DNA of 64,000 bases from Druceiella hillmani (taxonomy: Eukaryota; Arthropoda; Insecta; Lepidoptera; Hepialidae): assembly GCA_039881145.1 (NCBI GenBank), contig JAYKKI010000067.1, positions 2,493,501 through 2,557,500 on the forward strand, read 5' to 3'. How positions within the stretch are numbered: the stretch's first letter is position 1; every line of letters starts with the position of its first letter. The notes beneath the pieces are model-generated. The model made no database searches and was not told the origin of the DNA. It saw only the letters and a program-made list of their open reading frames with translations. The translations under genes were made by a program, and so were the position numbers. Shown here piece by piece: positions 52,676-64,000 of this stretch.

Positions 52676-52892
52676 AATTGTCGTCGCCTTGGTGTGTTGG
52701 GTTGATCACAAGGCATACAGCCTGTGACAACGCGGCGGACCGCGGAGACCCGGGTTCGATTCCAGGCCGTTCGTCGAGCGGGGCTGGACGGGTGTTATGG
52801 TTGGCTGTAAGAGATTGCTCACGTAGCAACAAGTCCGCCATATGTATCAATTAACATTAACATTAAAGTAGATAAATAAATAAATAAATAAT
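52676..52892 (+). mobile_element. tRNA-derived SINE (family 1), full-length-looking
   Basis: A GC-rich head starts near 52681 with an A-box-like tggtgtgttggg. It has a perfect B box GGTTCGATTCC at 52753-52763, a tRNA-unrelated body (gttatggttggctgtaagag, cacgtagcaacaagtccgcc) and an (AAAT)n tail at 52871-52892. The second copy at 11188-11288 confirms that it is dispersed. Target duplications could not be fixed. Confidence 0.8.
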
Positions 52893-53140
52893 TGAATTTT
52901 AGGGATGCACCTGTGGCAATTTTCACCTGTTTTGGACCTTCTGCATAAATTTGCTAATTGGTACCCGGGCTCTAGAGAGTTAAATAAACTTGTAATTGGC
53001 AGTCTGAAAGTAATCCTCATAATTAGTACATTATAAATAATTGCCTTGTCTTCGTTACAATTTTCTCTATAATATATTTCTGCTTGTATATAATACCCAT
53101 ATGAATGACACGTGTGAAACAAACAAAAATGTTACTACAG

Positions 53141-53173
53141 GTAGTTTCTGCATTCTCGTTTTATTTCACGAGA
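53141..53173 (+). other. Orphan candidate phase 1-1 micro-exon
   Basis: gttactacag, 33 nt, then a perfect GTAAGT donor. Phase 1 is open (GSFCILVLFHE) and the exon is symmetric like those of the main gene. The acceptor has little pyrimidine tract and no partner exons were found nearby. Confidence 0.25.
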
Positions 53174-53199
53174 GTAAGTGTGTCTGTTTAATATAATGG

Positions 53200-55500
53200 C
53201 ATTAATACTACCAACATCGGCGAACTAAGAAAAGGATTACTGGATAATAATTTGGGATGGGTGCAAATGCTATTTTATTCTATTAGTCGGCATAAGCGTC
53301 CAGCGTATGGATCATATATTAACTTGTTGAATGAATGTATTTGGTTTGATTAAATGAAGTTACTCGTCTTGCGTTTAGAATGGATTGTAAGATAAGGAAG
53401 AAGTTTTCTAATTTTGAAAATATAATATTTTTTCCATTACATTACTATATAGACCAAAACTGAAAAAAAATATTATTGGTTGAAAAAATATCCTTTAATA
53501 AGTGACAAAGAAATATAATGAAAAGTTTACAAATTTTAGTGCCGATAGTGGTCGTTAACTTGTCTGTAATGTCATGTTTCCGTTACCCTGATTTTGATAT
53601 CAAAATGGAAAAAAGATTTGTGAAAGGATAAAGTAGTAATTTATCTAGAATTATTATACACATAGTAATGGAAATTTTTTCTTCAAATCTATCTTATGTA
53701 AGTGTGATGGTACATTATAATGTTCATATAGACTACCCATATTTGTTTTAATAGATTTTTATTGATTTGATATTATTAATTTATTGTGAATAATCTTTTC
53801 AATATAATATGAATATATTAGGAGAATGTGGTTATATAAAATATGTTATGATGGTACTTATATTTTCTTTGTCTTTTATAAGTTTTTATTCATTTTGTAC
53901 CTTTAAGGTATTCTGAATAATCTGTTAAAATACAAAAAAAATCTAATGACTCTAAGACAGATAGACATATAAAAAAAGAACATTCTGCAGATATTTATAA
54001 ATAGGGTTGATAGAAGCAATATTTCGTTTATCGATAATTTTTTTAGGGCAGCTAGAGAATTCTATTAAGATGACTCCCTTGGATATGTTCAGGTAAAAGG
54101 AGGGGAAACAAAATACAATCTAAAATGTAGAGTGTCACCTGAGCATAAAGTGAAAAGTAAACTTTACCATTGTATGTTGATTTGTGGTGAAGTTGCCGAA
54201 GAAATGGAGTGTTGTTTGTTATGGTTGTGCAGCGAATCAAGGATGCGGGTGTCCTTCTTTATATGGCTTTTAACAAACTTTATTCATTAATACTAAATAT
54301 TTTTGTACACCTAGGTGTACTGCTGTGGGGCACTTACAAATCCGTTAAAGTAAAGTTAATTATACTTGGAGAGTATTTATTAATGTTTATTTATACTCAC
54401 ACTGAAATTAGTTTCCACCAACAGATTTTATATTTGGGTCCAATCAAATTCACTTAATTAATTTGCATCATTTCTTCCTTTTGTCTTTTTACAAAGGATT
54501 GTGGAAAACAATTTGATTCGTTGTTTAATCGTTGCATTATTACATTTGGGCATAATACAATACTTATAGTAACCTTTATTTACTTCATTGATAATTATTA
54601 TCAATTATTGTTACTTGTTGGTAATGATAATTGATGCCAAAAACATTAGCCATAAAACAACAAAGCAATGGAGACAGTTTCAGTGTGTGCACATAACTTT
54701 ATTGACTTCCTGAATGCCAGGTGTGGTGCCTTATTAGCACAGCGAGTAGGAGAGATGACACATTGTTACGAAAATTTGGGAGGTTTCTCCATTACATCAT
54801 TTGATTTGTTAAAAATTAATCAATATACAAATATTACCGTTCATTTACCAAAATTTCACTAGTTGACCATTTGATCATGGAAATAATTTATAATCATTCA
54901 CAGCTACTTTCTATCAAATCTCATCATGTCTTGATTGAATTTGTTCATATTTCTACATACATGTTAAGTTGCTAAAATTGCAGTTTTCTGTTTTTTTTTT
55001 ATTTATATCAATTGTCCTTGCCAGTTCACAACTTCTCTTAAGCAAGCCTTTATTCACATCAAAGAATTTAGATTTTAAGATTTTCCCTTTCTCGAGCGTG
55101 TTCTTAACCACTATTATAACATTAATAATCTTTGACAGTCTTAAATTAATATATCATGAGATGACATGTCATCTTGTTCCATTGCATTTCAGACTCTTTC
55201 TTTTGGTATAATTCCTCATATGGCAGCAACATTGTTAGGTTGTATTTCTGCATCATTTTAGTATTCACCAATTTGATTCTTTCAACCTTCATTTGTAAGG
55301 CAATCTTGGCAAATGGCAATTAATAGTCATGCATGCCTCCAATGACCACCTGTTTCCTGTATGTCTTGTACATCTTATCAATAAGTAAATATTCATTATT
55401 CTATGTTTTTAAGTTTGCGGAATTGGTAATTAGGTCATTAGTGAGGGTATCTTAATGAGCCGTAATGAGTTCAGTTACTCATTGTTAGTGTAAATAGCAA
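53200..55500. other. No supported gene
   Basis: AT-rich DNA with short open frames only. The 54.9-55.3 kb part is slightly less AT-biased but shows no convincing motif on either strand. Confidence 0.5.
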
Positions 55501-55538
55501 CTTTTACCGTAATCGGGCCATTAGTCTTTGAACTATCT

Positions 55539-56590
55539 TTGACTAAGCAACTCAATGGGGAAGAAAGTGAGAAAATGGAGAAAATCGAGTACGGCACTGT
55601 TATGAAATTCCTTACCAAGCAAGGAAAGTCGGTCCAAACCATACTGGAAGAAATGGCATCCGTTTACGGGGACTCTTGCCTGGGTGAAACCATGATTTAT
55701 AAGTGGGGCAGTATCTTTAAACAAGGCAGAGACTTACTCGACGATGAGCCACAGCCTGCACGGTCGATTGAACTGGCTACTCCGGAAATCATTCAAAAAG
55801 TTGAAAAATTAATATTGATGGTAGGCTAAAGAAGAAACAGCTTGCAAAAATAGTTGGAGCATTGGATACAACCATTTTTCAAATTGTTCATGATCATCTT
55901 TGGATAAGTAAGGTCAGCGCAAAGTGGGTGTTAAGAATGCTATTCCGCCTCATAAACAACACCACGTGGAGTGTTCTCGTGCAATTCTGGTCCACTGTAG
56001 CGAAGACAAGGCTGATCTATTTAGTCAAATTGTTACAGGGGACGAAATTTGGGTTCATCATTATGAACCTGAGCTCAAACAGGACTCTATGCAGTGGCAT
56101 AAAAAAGGCACACTACCAACCAAGAAGTTTAAAGTATCACAGTTGGTTGAAAAAAATCATGGCGACTGTATTTTGAGACTCAGAAGGGATCAGACTCAAA
56201 AATAATAGGAGAATATGATGTTTCAATCCTAGAGCAGTTGAAAGAAGTCATCAAAAAAAAAAGAAGGGGATAATTAACTTTCCTTCCGCACCACGTTCCT
56301 AAGAATTGTGTAGTGTTGGCTACCCTGTATTAGACGGGGTTCGATATTTTGGGACTCTCACCCTACAGTCTTGACCTGGCTTCCACCAATTATTATCTAT
56401 TCCCAAAGAGAAAAAAAGAACTTTGTAGGAAGAAATTTTCAAGTGATAAAAAGTGAAGGATGCAGTTTCAGTTTATTTTTTGGACACATAAAACATTTTT
56501 TATGAAGGTATACATAAGCTAATTGAAAGATAGAAAAAATGTAGCAGGTGAATATATTGAAAAATAAAAATGAATTTGTATCTTTATTCT
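55539..56590 (+). pseudogene. Mariner-family transposase remnant 2, most complete
   Basis: The N-terminal helix-turn-helix part is open to 55826 (MKFLTKQGKSVQTILEEM, VYGDSCLGETMIYKW, DLLDDEPQPARS). After a frameshift come QLAKIVGALDTTIFQIVHDH and KVSAKWVLRML. A second shift gives HHVECSRAIL, VTGDEIWVHHYEPELKQDSM and LPTKKFKV. The DDE end follows as LSPYSLDLASTNYYLFPKRK and KKFSSDKK, finishing near 56575 with AGEYIEK. The order and spacing match a roughly 340-residue mariner transposase. Two or more frameshifts and several stops inactivate it. The TIRs are not clear. Confidence 0.85.
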
Positions 56591-57029
56591 GATTTCATAT
56601 CCCCATTCTGCGAATTAAGAAACACCCTTTTGTATGTTGCAAAATGTTTTTTGTCGAATGAATGTTAGCTTGTGGTACGTCTTTTTAAGGGTGGCGTTTT
56701 ATGAACAGGTTTGATATCTTTGGTCTTCCAATTTGGGGTTACTTTCTTGATATAACATCCACTTCAGTTGCCCACTTGCAATATGATTAGTTCTTCTACT
56801 CTTTGTTTAAGTCTTTCCTTTAGCACCAAATTTAAAGTTGTTTTGAAAAAAAAACAGAAAGTATTTTGACAAAAGAGGCTGGTGAAATAGATCAGAAGCA
56901 CAAGATTATGTTGGTGATAGCAGTAGGGAAAGTTTAAATAAATCAATCCTACAAACGGTATTTAATGCAACGAAACTGAAAAATTAAATTTACCAGAAAT
57001 CAGCAGATTATTTTGTACATATGTGGGGA

Positions 57030-57560
57030 GGTGAAAAAGTTAACAGAATAGGGTGAAACGAAGGTCAAAAATACACAGTGCTATTTTTTCTTTTGAATAT
57101 GTCCTCTCTTTAACTGTAATACATTTCTCAGTTCTGTCGATTAATTGATCCATAAAAAAAAATGTTTTCTCATAAACTTGAAAATAAATTGAAATTGCAA
57201 ACTTGGCTTCTTTATCATAGCTAAATTTTTTTCCCCGAAACTTTCTTTCAATTTTTGGAAAAAAATAATACTCGCAGGGAACCAAGTCTGAGCTCTAAGG
57301 TGGGTGTTGTAATATTTGAAAACCGCATTTGCGAAGGGCAGCCATCATAACATGGCACTTGTATAAAGGTATATTTTCGAGCAAAAGCAGCACATGTTTT
57401 GCTAATTTCCCTCGCCTTTTCTCCTTCAAAGCTTCTTTAATTTGCTCCACTAGACTAGCACAGTACTTTTCCACTATAGATACACTCTTGTATTTGAAGT
57501 CAATAAGCAGGATACACTTTGTGTTCCAGAAAACGTTGTAGACGATACTCCATTACAGAA
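57030..57560 (-). pseudogene. Mariner-family transposase remnant 3, C-terminal part
   Basis: Reading the minus strand downward: VLLIDFKYKSVSIVEKYCAS, EQIKEALKEKRRGK, then (57285-57040) CEYYFFPKIERKFRGKKFS, EKTFFFMDQL and DRTEKCITVKERTYSKEK. These match the second half of a mariner transposase. The N-terminal half is absent. It lies tail to tail with remnant 2. Confidence 0.75.
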
Positions 57561-57574
57561 TATTCGTTGTAGAA

Positions 57575-57735
57575 GATACTTCCACTATGTCCGAGATGGT
57601 AGGTTCGATCCGCCATCCTGAGTGAGAGTCAGCTTCGATTTAATTTCTGCCATATCTGAGGGCATTATGTCACTTGTAACTCATGGTTTTATTAAGGCAA
57701 GAGTCCTTGCAAACTGGCAATAGTCCTTACTTTGT
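57575..57735 (+). mobile_element. tRNA-derived SINE fragment (family 3)
   Basis: A B box GGTTCGATCC lies at 57602-57611, inside gtccgagatggtaggttcga / tccgccatcctgagtgagag. The body differs from the other two SINE families. Single copy in the window. Confidence 0.45.
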
Positions 57736-57739
57736 TAGG

Positions 57740-60500
57740 AACTTGATGACATCTCAAAATTTAATTTTCTCCGCAGTCAATGATTGCTTCGAGAATTAGT
57801 TGCGTGATTGATGATAGTTCAGAGGTTAGTGACACAATTAAGTAGAAAATTTGTAAATATTCTCCCAATGAGTCTCTCTTATTAGGGACTATATGAGTAA
57901 GCAAACCCCACACCTCACCGTTCCCTTCGTTCTGCGAAGTCTTTGATCCAACTTCCTATGTCGGCTACATATATTCTTATATCATCTTTGAAGATCTCTT
58001 ACTGGAGATTCTGAGATCATTTGTCATATATCCTTTTCATAAAATCCCTCCTTCTGATGGCCAATCAAGAAACTTACTTTGACATCATACAGATTTTCAA
58101 GCAATAAAATTCTGTGAAACCCTTCATGGTATATTAAGAAGAGAAATACTTTTAGTAACTATTTACATAATTTATTATTACATTCGACTATGAAATTGTC
58201 TTTTGAACAAAATAATCAAATGTAAAGCTATGCAGCTTGAAAAGCTGAATTTTTCTGGTATTATTTTCTTTCACTTGTACTTTGTTCTTTGGTTTTCACT
58301 TTTTTTCTGTATATTGATTTCTATGAAATTGTTTTTTCATGAATTTGGTATTTGAGTATTTCATCTTTTACTTTCTTTAAGATATGATTCGAATAGATAT
58401 ATTCAACATTCGAAATTGTTCCATGCACAGAAAATTTTTGAAGCAACACTGGCTGGCTATGTTAGCTCTAAACGTTTTTAGTACAGATAGCTTCATGATG
58501 TGGTTTAACATGTTTCATTCTTGAAAATATTTGTAAACACTTTCTCACAATATCTGTTTTACTGAATCTAACAATACAATTATTTTAAATCAATGTGATT
58601 AAAAAGAACAGTGTATCCCCGCACTGACTGCTCTATTGTAACATGCAGTGCGTTTTGACACCAAGCGTCTAAGACTCACATTTACAGACTATGAAATCAG
58701 TAATGCTTTGAATTTCGCTTTAAACATATTTTTTGAGATGTCATACAAATATTTCATAGATTAACAAATTTTTCAAAATTCTGAACATATTTAACCCTAA
58801 AATGTGTGAATCTCAAGAGATATTCTAATATTATTATAGATTGAACTAAACTTTCAAGAGTATATTTAGGTTATAACGATGTTAGCTTCAAATGATATTA
58901 TTTTTTAATATTTTTAACAATAAAATTGCGTTATTAGAGAAAAACAGTGACTTGTCAAACATAGTTTTACAAATCACGTTTTTTTTGTAATAATACAATG
59001 GTGTTTTTACAGATAAACAGTGATATATGAAATTTAAATTATTTCAGACGATATTATTTTCTTAAATTTCTTTTTATTGCAAAAGTTACCCACACCAAGC
59101 TTGATCTTTAAAATTTGATCTAATCAAGAGCTTTTTACTTTTTTGGTCTTCTATATTTTTAATAAGTTCAAAAATATAATAGGTATTTTTCAATTAATTT
59201 AATTTGTTTCATTTTCAGAAAAATAAAACTTCATATTTAATTGCGACTTGTATCTCATTTCTAGGGAAAAATAAATACATTTACATCAATTCCCACAAGG
59301 CAAACAAAGATGGAGTAGCACCACATTACACTTAAAAAATACGACATAGGTGGTGGTTTAATTAGGGGCACATAATTAAAATTAAAAATACCTCATGCCT
59401 CATTGACATTGTCACTGCTGTCTGCTGGCGTTGCTTAGATTTATATTTTTAATTACAATGAAATATTTTCATATGCATATATTAAAAGCACTAAAAAAAT
59501 TTCTTAATATGCTGTTTTCTTAATAAAGGTTTACATATTTGAGAAAATTTTTTTTTAAAAATGATATTGTAAAAGATTTTTATTCTGATGTAAAATTAAT
59601 TCGACCTCAGTTTTTATTTTTATTCCTCTTAATTGTAGATTGTTAGTTTTTCTATTTTTTTCTCCCTTATGATTGTGCTCACTTTTTTGAGAAATTGTGT
59701 TTAAGATTAGTAAGATTTATGTAAATTTATTATTTTAATGTATTGCATTGCACAAAAATAGTGTTTGATTCTAGAGATTAAAGAGGATGTCGAATGCAAA
59801 ATTGGAGAATATGTAAATGTCCCCTGATTTTATATTCAGCATCAGCCTCATTAAATCATTTGAAATTTTCAATTTAATCGACAAAAATTGAAATTTTGTT
59901 TTAAACCTGTAAAAACGCAAACAATATCAAATAATTACTTGTTGGCCATTAGAAAAAACATGACTAATAAATTGACTGATTCAAAGATTAGTAGTGAAGT
60001 CAACAATTTAGAATTTTCATGTAGCGATGGTACGATTTGTACTAACTGAAGCTGAATAATTCATAAAAATATTTACATGAGCTAATGCAAAAATGTTTTT
60101 ACTTAATCCATTGATGAGCTAAGAGAACCCAGAGAGAGAGTAGGTTTTAATTTTGTATAAAACTCATTAATAATGGAATAAATATCTTTTATGGTGATTC
60201 TTTTGCAATTAGCTATATTAAGCAATTTATAAACTTTATTTATAACATATCTTATAATAAATGGAAAAATCTGGAAAAATCCAGGCTTGTTCATCATTAA
60301 TACTTACATATACATTTGTCAAACATTATTAGAAGCTAAATGAGAAATCGCTTCAGACCAAAATACACACACTTCAAATTATATTATTTTGTACATTAGG
60401 GAGGTTGAAATAGACATAAAATTTTAACAATTTTGTGTTCGTAGTAGTGTTAGTAGTAGTAAATAGTTTCACATTTTGAAATATTTTATCTCAACACTTT
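57740..60500. other. No supported gene
   Basis: AT-rich DNA. A 64-codon minus-strand frame at 60103-60297 has no recognised motif. Confidence 0.5.
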
Positions 60501-60512
60501 TCTACAAAAATT

Positions 60513-61222
60513 ATTGGGTTGGGTTTGCTTTGGGTTGGGTTTATTTTGAATAGGTTTGCTTTTGGTTGGGTTGTGTTGGGTTGGATTGTATCGGGTCAGG
60601 TTCAGTTTGCCTTGGGTTGTATTGGGGTCATTTGGTTTGGGTTAGTTTGGGTTGGGTTGGTTTGTATTGTTTTGGGTTAGGGTGTGTTGGGTTGAGTTTG
60701 CTTTAGGTAGGGCACGACCCTTGGGTTGATTTGAATTTGGTTGCGTTAGTTTGGTTTTGGTTGGGTTGAATTGGGTTGGATCAGTCTGGGTTGGGTCAGA
60801 TTGTGTTGTATTTTAGTTAGATTTGGTTTGGGTTGAGTTGTGTTGGTTTAGATTGGGTTTACTTTTGGTTGGCTTGGGTTGTGTTGGGTTGAATTGGGTC
60901 GAGTTGGGTTTGGTTTTGCATTGGGTTGGGTTGGGTTCTGTTGGTTTGGGCTAAGTTGAGTTGGGTTGGTTGGTGTTGTTTTGGGTTGGGGTAAGTTTGA
61001 TTGTGTTTGCTTTGGATGGTTTCAGTATCCTTTGGGTTGGGGTGGGTTGGGTTTTCTTTGGGTAAGGTTGGGTTAGATTTGGTTGTGTTTTGTATAAGTT
61101 GGCTTGGGTTAAATAGCATTGTGTTTGTTTTGGATTGTGTTGGGTTGGATTTGCGTTGTATTGCGTTGCTTTGGGTTGGGCTGGATTGTTGTTCGTTGGG
61201 TTTGGATGGGTTGGGTTTGCTA
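60513..61222 (+). repeat. Degenerate TTGGG-rich array, about 710 bp
   Basis: Irregular tandem repeats of TTGGG and longer variants (TTTGGGTTGGG, TTGTGTTGGG), with all G runs on the + strand. The minus-strand Pro/Asn/Gln/Thr-rich open frames (60859-61283) and the plus-strand frame at 61001 are repeat artefacts. The G-rich strand could form quadruplexes. Confidence 0.9.
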
Positions 61223-61229
61223 AGGCTAT

Positions 61230-62400
61230 ACATAGATACGCTATACATTTGTGTATTTTACTATGCATCGAGCAGCTAGGCACTTTTCTATTCTTGCACT
61301 AATGTAATAGAAATTAATTTCTGAAAATATTAAAAACTCCATATCTTTTGATTGAGTAGGTTCACCGGGTAAACTATAGGTCACTTTTTTGACTGTCCAT
61401 ATCTCAAAATCAGTCAGATTGGCTTAAAATTAGGCTTGATGTACATTTTATTAGCTTTCAGAATATTACCAAACCATTGACTTCCAATAATGGAGAATAG
61501 AGGAAATAAGCTTTTTTTAAGAGTATAATTGACCCATGTGAGGGATTATTCTATGTAATAAAAGACATTTAACCATGAAATTATATATTTATTAAAAGAA
61601 AACAAAAACAAAATTGGCATCATGTCGTATCTTAAAACTTAAAATTTGGATTTCAGTATCTTATCATTAATTTCTTTCGTTAAGGCACTCAAAAATATTT
61701 ATTTAAAATTAAAAATCATCCTTCTGTTGTACAAAAACACAAACTCGTATTATGTTATATTTTAAAAACAAAAATATGTCAACTGTTTGTCAGTATCCTA
61801 ACATTAATTGCTTTTGTTAAAGCATTGCATTTATCAAAAACCATTTAATTAAAAATAAAAATTCACCTTCCGTATTTCGAAATTCTAGAAAATACCTACA
61901 AAGTTTTCATAATATTCTAACATTAACATTTTTTTAAGGCACAGCAGTTACGGATAACAGGTATTGGATAACACTTATTTTCTATTCGTAATTGCTCCTT
62001 TGACTGACGGACAGAAACTTACAAAAAAAATTACCTAGTTCTGAAGAAGAAGACACAAAAGATTAATTGTTGATCAGTTGCTCCTTTTCATCCTCAATGA
62101 AAATTTCAGTCTTGATTTGTTTGTTTGTACTGCCTATATCTTATAGTTTTTATCCTACTAATATCTTAATCTTTGATTCATATATGAATGTTCTCACAAC
62201 TAATCATCACAGCTATTTTCTCAATACAATATTAAATATTAAAAACATAACATTAGTATTGAGCGCTATAAAATTGTAAGGTAGGAACATTTATTTCTGT
62301 CTTATAAAATTGGTAGTTACGCTAATTTACAAAGAATATAAAATTGAATCATGTCTTAAATTTAACGAATATTTAAGCCACTCGGGTTAACGCTAAAAGT
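61230..62400. other. No supported gene
   Basis: AT-rich unique DNA between the TTGGG array and the Tigger remnant. Nothing recognisable. Confidence 0.5.
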
Positions 62401-62449
62401 ACTATATGACTGCTGACGAGCAATACTACCATTTGAGGTGGGAGTTTTT

Positions 62450-63785
62450 AATAAAAGCTTATCCTTTAAATCAATTAAATTAAAAAAAAATTAAGATTTA
62501 AAACTTATGCTTTAAATCCTTGACATTGGCCAAGTCTGAAGTATTTGGCATGAAAAGACATCCTATTTCAAAATACTCCTCCGAATCGCTTCAAAGAACT
62601 TTTCTAATAGCTTTCTTTCTTATTGATTACATAAGTTTCTTTCTTTTAATTGCCTTTTCATTCTTCTTAATCTCTTCCTTTTCTGATGTGTCAGCTGCAA
62701 TAAGAGATTTGCCTAGTCACCTTGGCTTTCTTGTATTATTCTTTGCAGTTGCTTTTAAAGATTTTCAGAATTCATCCGGTATAACTAGGCGGGCAGATAA
62801 GTTATCTTTGGCATGAAATGACCTACGGAGCTTTCATCAGTGTCTTGTCTAGCTGGTAATGGAGGAGATGAAGAATGTGAGTAAAGAGGATGGTTATCTT
62901 GTAATTGAACTAGACTCTAGTTACTAGAGGGATTGTATTAGCAGGTTTGCATATTGATGCCAAACACAAATAAGACAAGGAAAGTAGAGTTGTAGCACAA
63001 ACTTCTGAAGATAATGTAACAAACACTGACGCAGCACTTGCGCATTGTACAGAAGATCGAACAATCAATTGTTGAATTGCGTCTATCACAGAGGTACTTC
63101 AGAGTATCTTCATCTCGATTTGGTATTTCATTACAAATATTTTCTGCTTCTTGATTTGGCACTAAAAAATTTCATCAGTGTCGACGGCAAAAGTTATTAG
63201 TTCTTCAGCAGCAGGCCTGTAAGTGACGCTGCTCTGCATAAAACTTTCTTATGAGAATATATTTCTGTCGAATGGATATATACCAGCTTGAAGGAATTCT
63301 TTATGTTTATTGGCATAATAGACTTTTCAAAAGCTGGACCAACCAGCGCTCCAATTTTTTTAAATAGGCACTGGATATCCAGGTTTCTGTATCATCCATG
63401 ACTCCATTGTTGACACATAGTAAAATTTAAACAGACCATGGATGGCAACGTCTAAAGGCTGAAGTATCGCCGATGTACATGGATGTAAGGTAAGCACAGT
63501 CACACCTGACTCTTCGATGAGGACTGTTGGACAATCTTTTGTAGATTCCGACCGTGCACAAAATGTTTCATCACATTTACAAAATGCAAGGATTTGTGTT
63601 TTTGTTGCATGGGAAGACCAGTGCATGAGGAATTGCAAGACTTCTTCTGTTCTCCTGCACTTATGATGTTACATGTTGTGATGAGTGTACTTTTTTCACC
63701 GCTGGACAGTTTGCATATATTTATTTTTCCTTTTGGACCTAAAACTCTCCAATTTTCCTGCACAGTACTTGTAGCAGTTTGATCG
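62450..63785 (-). pseudogene. Pogo/Tigger-type transposase remnant (DDE domain to C-terminus)
   Basis: On the minus strand, from high to low coordinate: ENWRVLGPKGKINICKLSSG (63763 on), then FLMHWSSHATKTQIL, then VLTLHPCTSAILQPLDVAIH and GLFKFY. These match the vTSgErG, DGHxSH and PxxTxxLQPLDVxxFxxxK motifs of the DDE_1 family, with the Asp of DGH replaced in this copy. Farther on, AFEKSIMPINIKNSFK and SHKKVL match the segment before the C-terminal tail, and near 62.8-62.6 kb DTSEKEEIKKNEKAIKRKK resembles the basic tail. Frameshifts and stops throughout. The DNA-binding half is missing and the match ends abruptly near 63785. Confidence 0.8.
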
Positions 63786-64000
63786 AAATTATAACTTATT
63801 TATTTTATTTATTGGAACTTTTGTGTAACATTATATTATACGTTTGCAGCGTGGATTTCTTGTTACAAAAATATATGTCACACTAAGAGTAATTTTATCA
63901 TACAAGCAATTGGTTACGAAGCAAATTACTAAAGGTTATAATAATCATAAAAAATCCACAAGAAAATTCATAAAAAATACTCATAATAAATAACTTAACA

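Noticed and set aside
52617..52850. 77-codon minus-strand frame with RPGIEPGSP
   Set aside because: This is the antisense translation of the tRNA-derived SINE, a common false gene in insect annotation.
60859..61283. Long minus-strand frames rich in Pro, Asn, Gln and Thr
   Set aside because: Direct translation of the TTGGG array. No start context, no domain, and several frames are open at once.

Overview
The window is very AT-rich, intron-dominated eukaryotic DNA and reads as an arthropod genome, most probably an insect. It carries several mariner remnants, pieces of PIF/Harbinger, pogo/Tigger and hAT elements, tRNA-derived SINEs with A+T-rich tails, many (TA)n tracts, and GT-AG introns. There is nothing bacterial: no operons, and almost every long open frame is a transposon fragment or a repeat shadow. 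The order is not fixed by the sequence. A sap-feeding hemipteran is a guess prompted by the gene architecture.

The main content is one micro-exon gene on the + strand. It starts with a TATA box near 888 and a signal-peptide exon at 975-1016. It then runs through 15 further small exons to a stop at 23535. Only 630 coding bases are spread over about 22.6 kb. Exons 3 to 15 are 21-69 nt, all multiples of three, and all enter and leave in phase 1, so any of them can be skipped without breaking the frame. The predicted product is a secreted protein of about 209 residues: signal peptide, acidic N-terminal third, a hydrophobic segment, then Gly/Lys/Val-rich amphipathic stretches. I recognise no domain. 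Further phase-1 exons at 27193, 32002, 32880 and 35682 give a possible alternative 3' end with a hydrophobic tail like a GPI-anchor signal. Other candidate exons lie at 9513, 10591, 44836, 45941, 46563, 48780 and 53141. The architecture resembles schistosome MEGs and aphid bicycle genes, but the protein has a single cysteine and no evident similarity to either.

The rest is mobile and repetitive DNA, much of it inside introns of that locus. 7-23 kb: exon-duplicating tandem repeat, SINE remnants, TA/CA microsatellites. 24.6-26.1 kb: decayed non-LTR element with zinc knuckles. 28.6-30.9 kb: a nearly complete DNA transposon with terminal inverted repeats, 4-bp target duplication, a two-exon gene and only three in-frame stops. 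32.6 kb: fold-back element. 33.3-35.4 kb: TA arrays with inserted elements, a 230-bp duplication and a Helitron-like end. 40-42 kb: 154-bp repeat and a 566-bp hAT-type element with 8-bp target duplication. 45 kb: Harbinger fragment. 46.9-47.6 kb: 45-bp minisatellite. 47.6-48.5, 55.5-56.6 and 57.0-57.6 kb: mariner remnants. 52.7 kb: SINE. 60.5-61.2 kb: degenerate TTGGG-rich array. 62.4-63.8 kb: Tigger/pogo remnant.

All exon calls come from reading splice signals and phase by eye. No transcript or database evidence was available.
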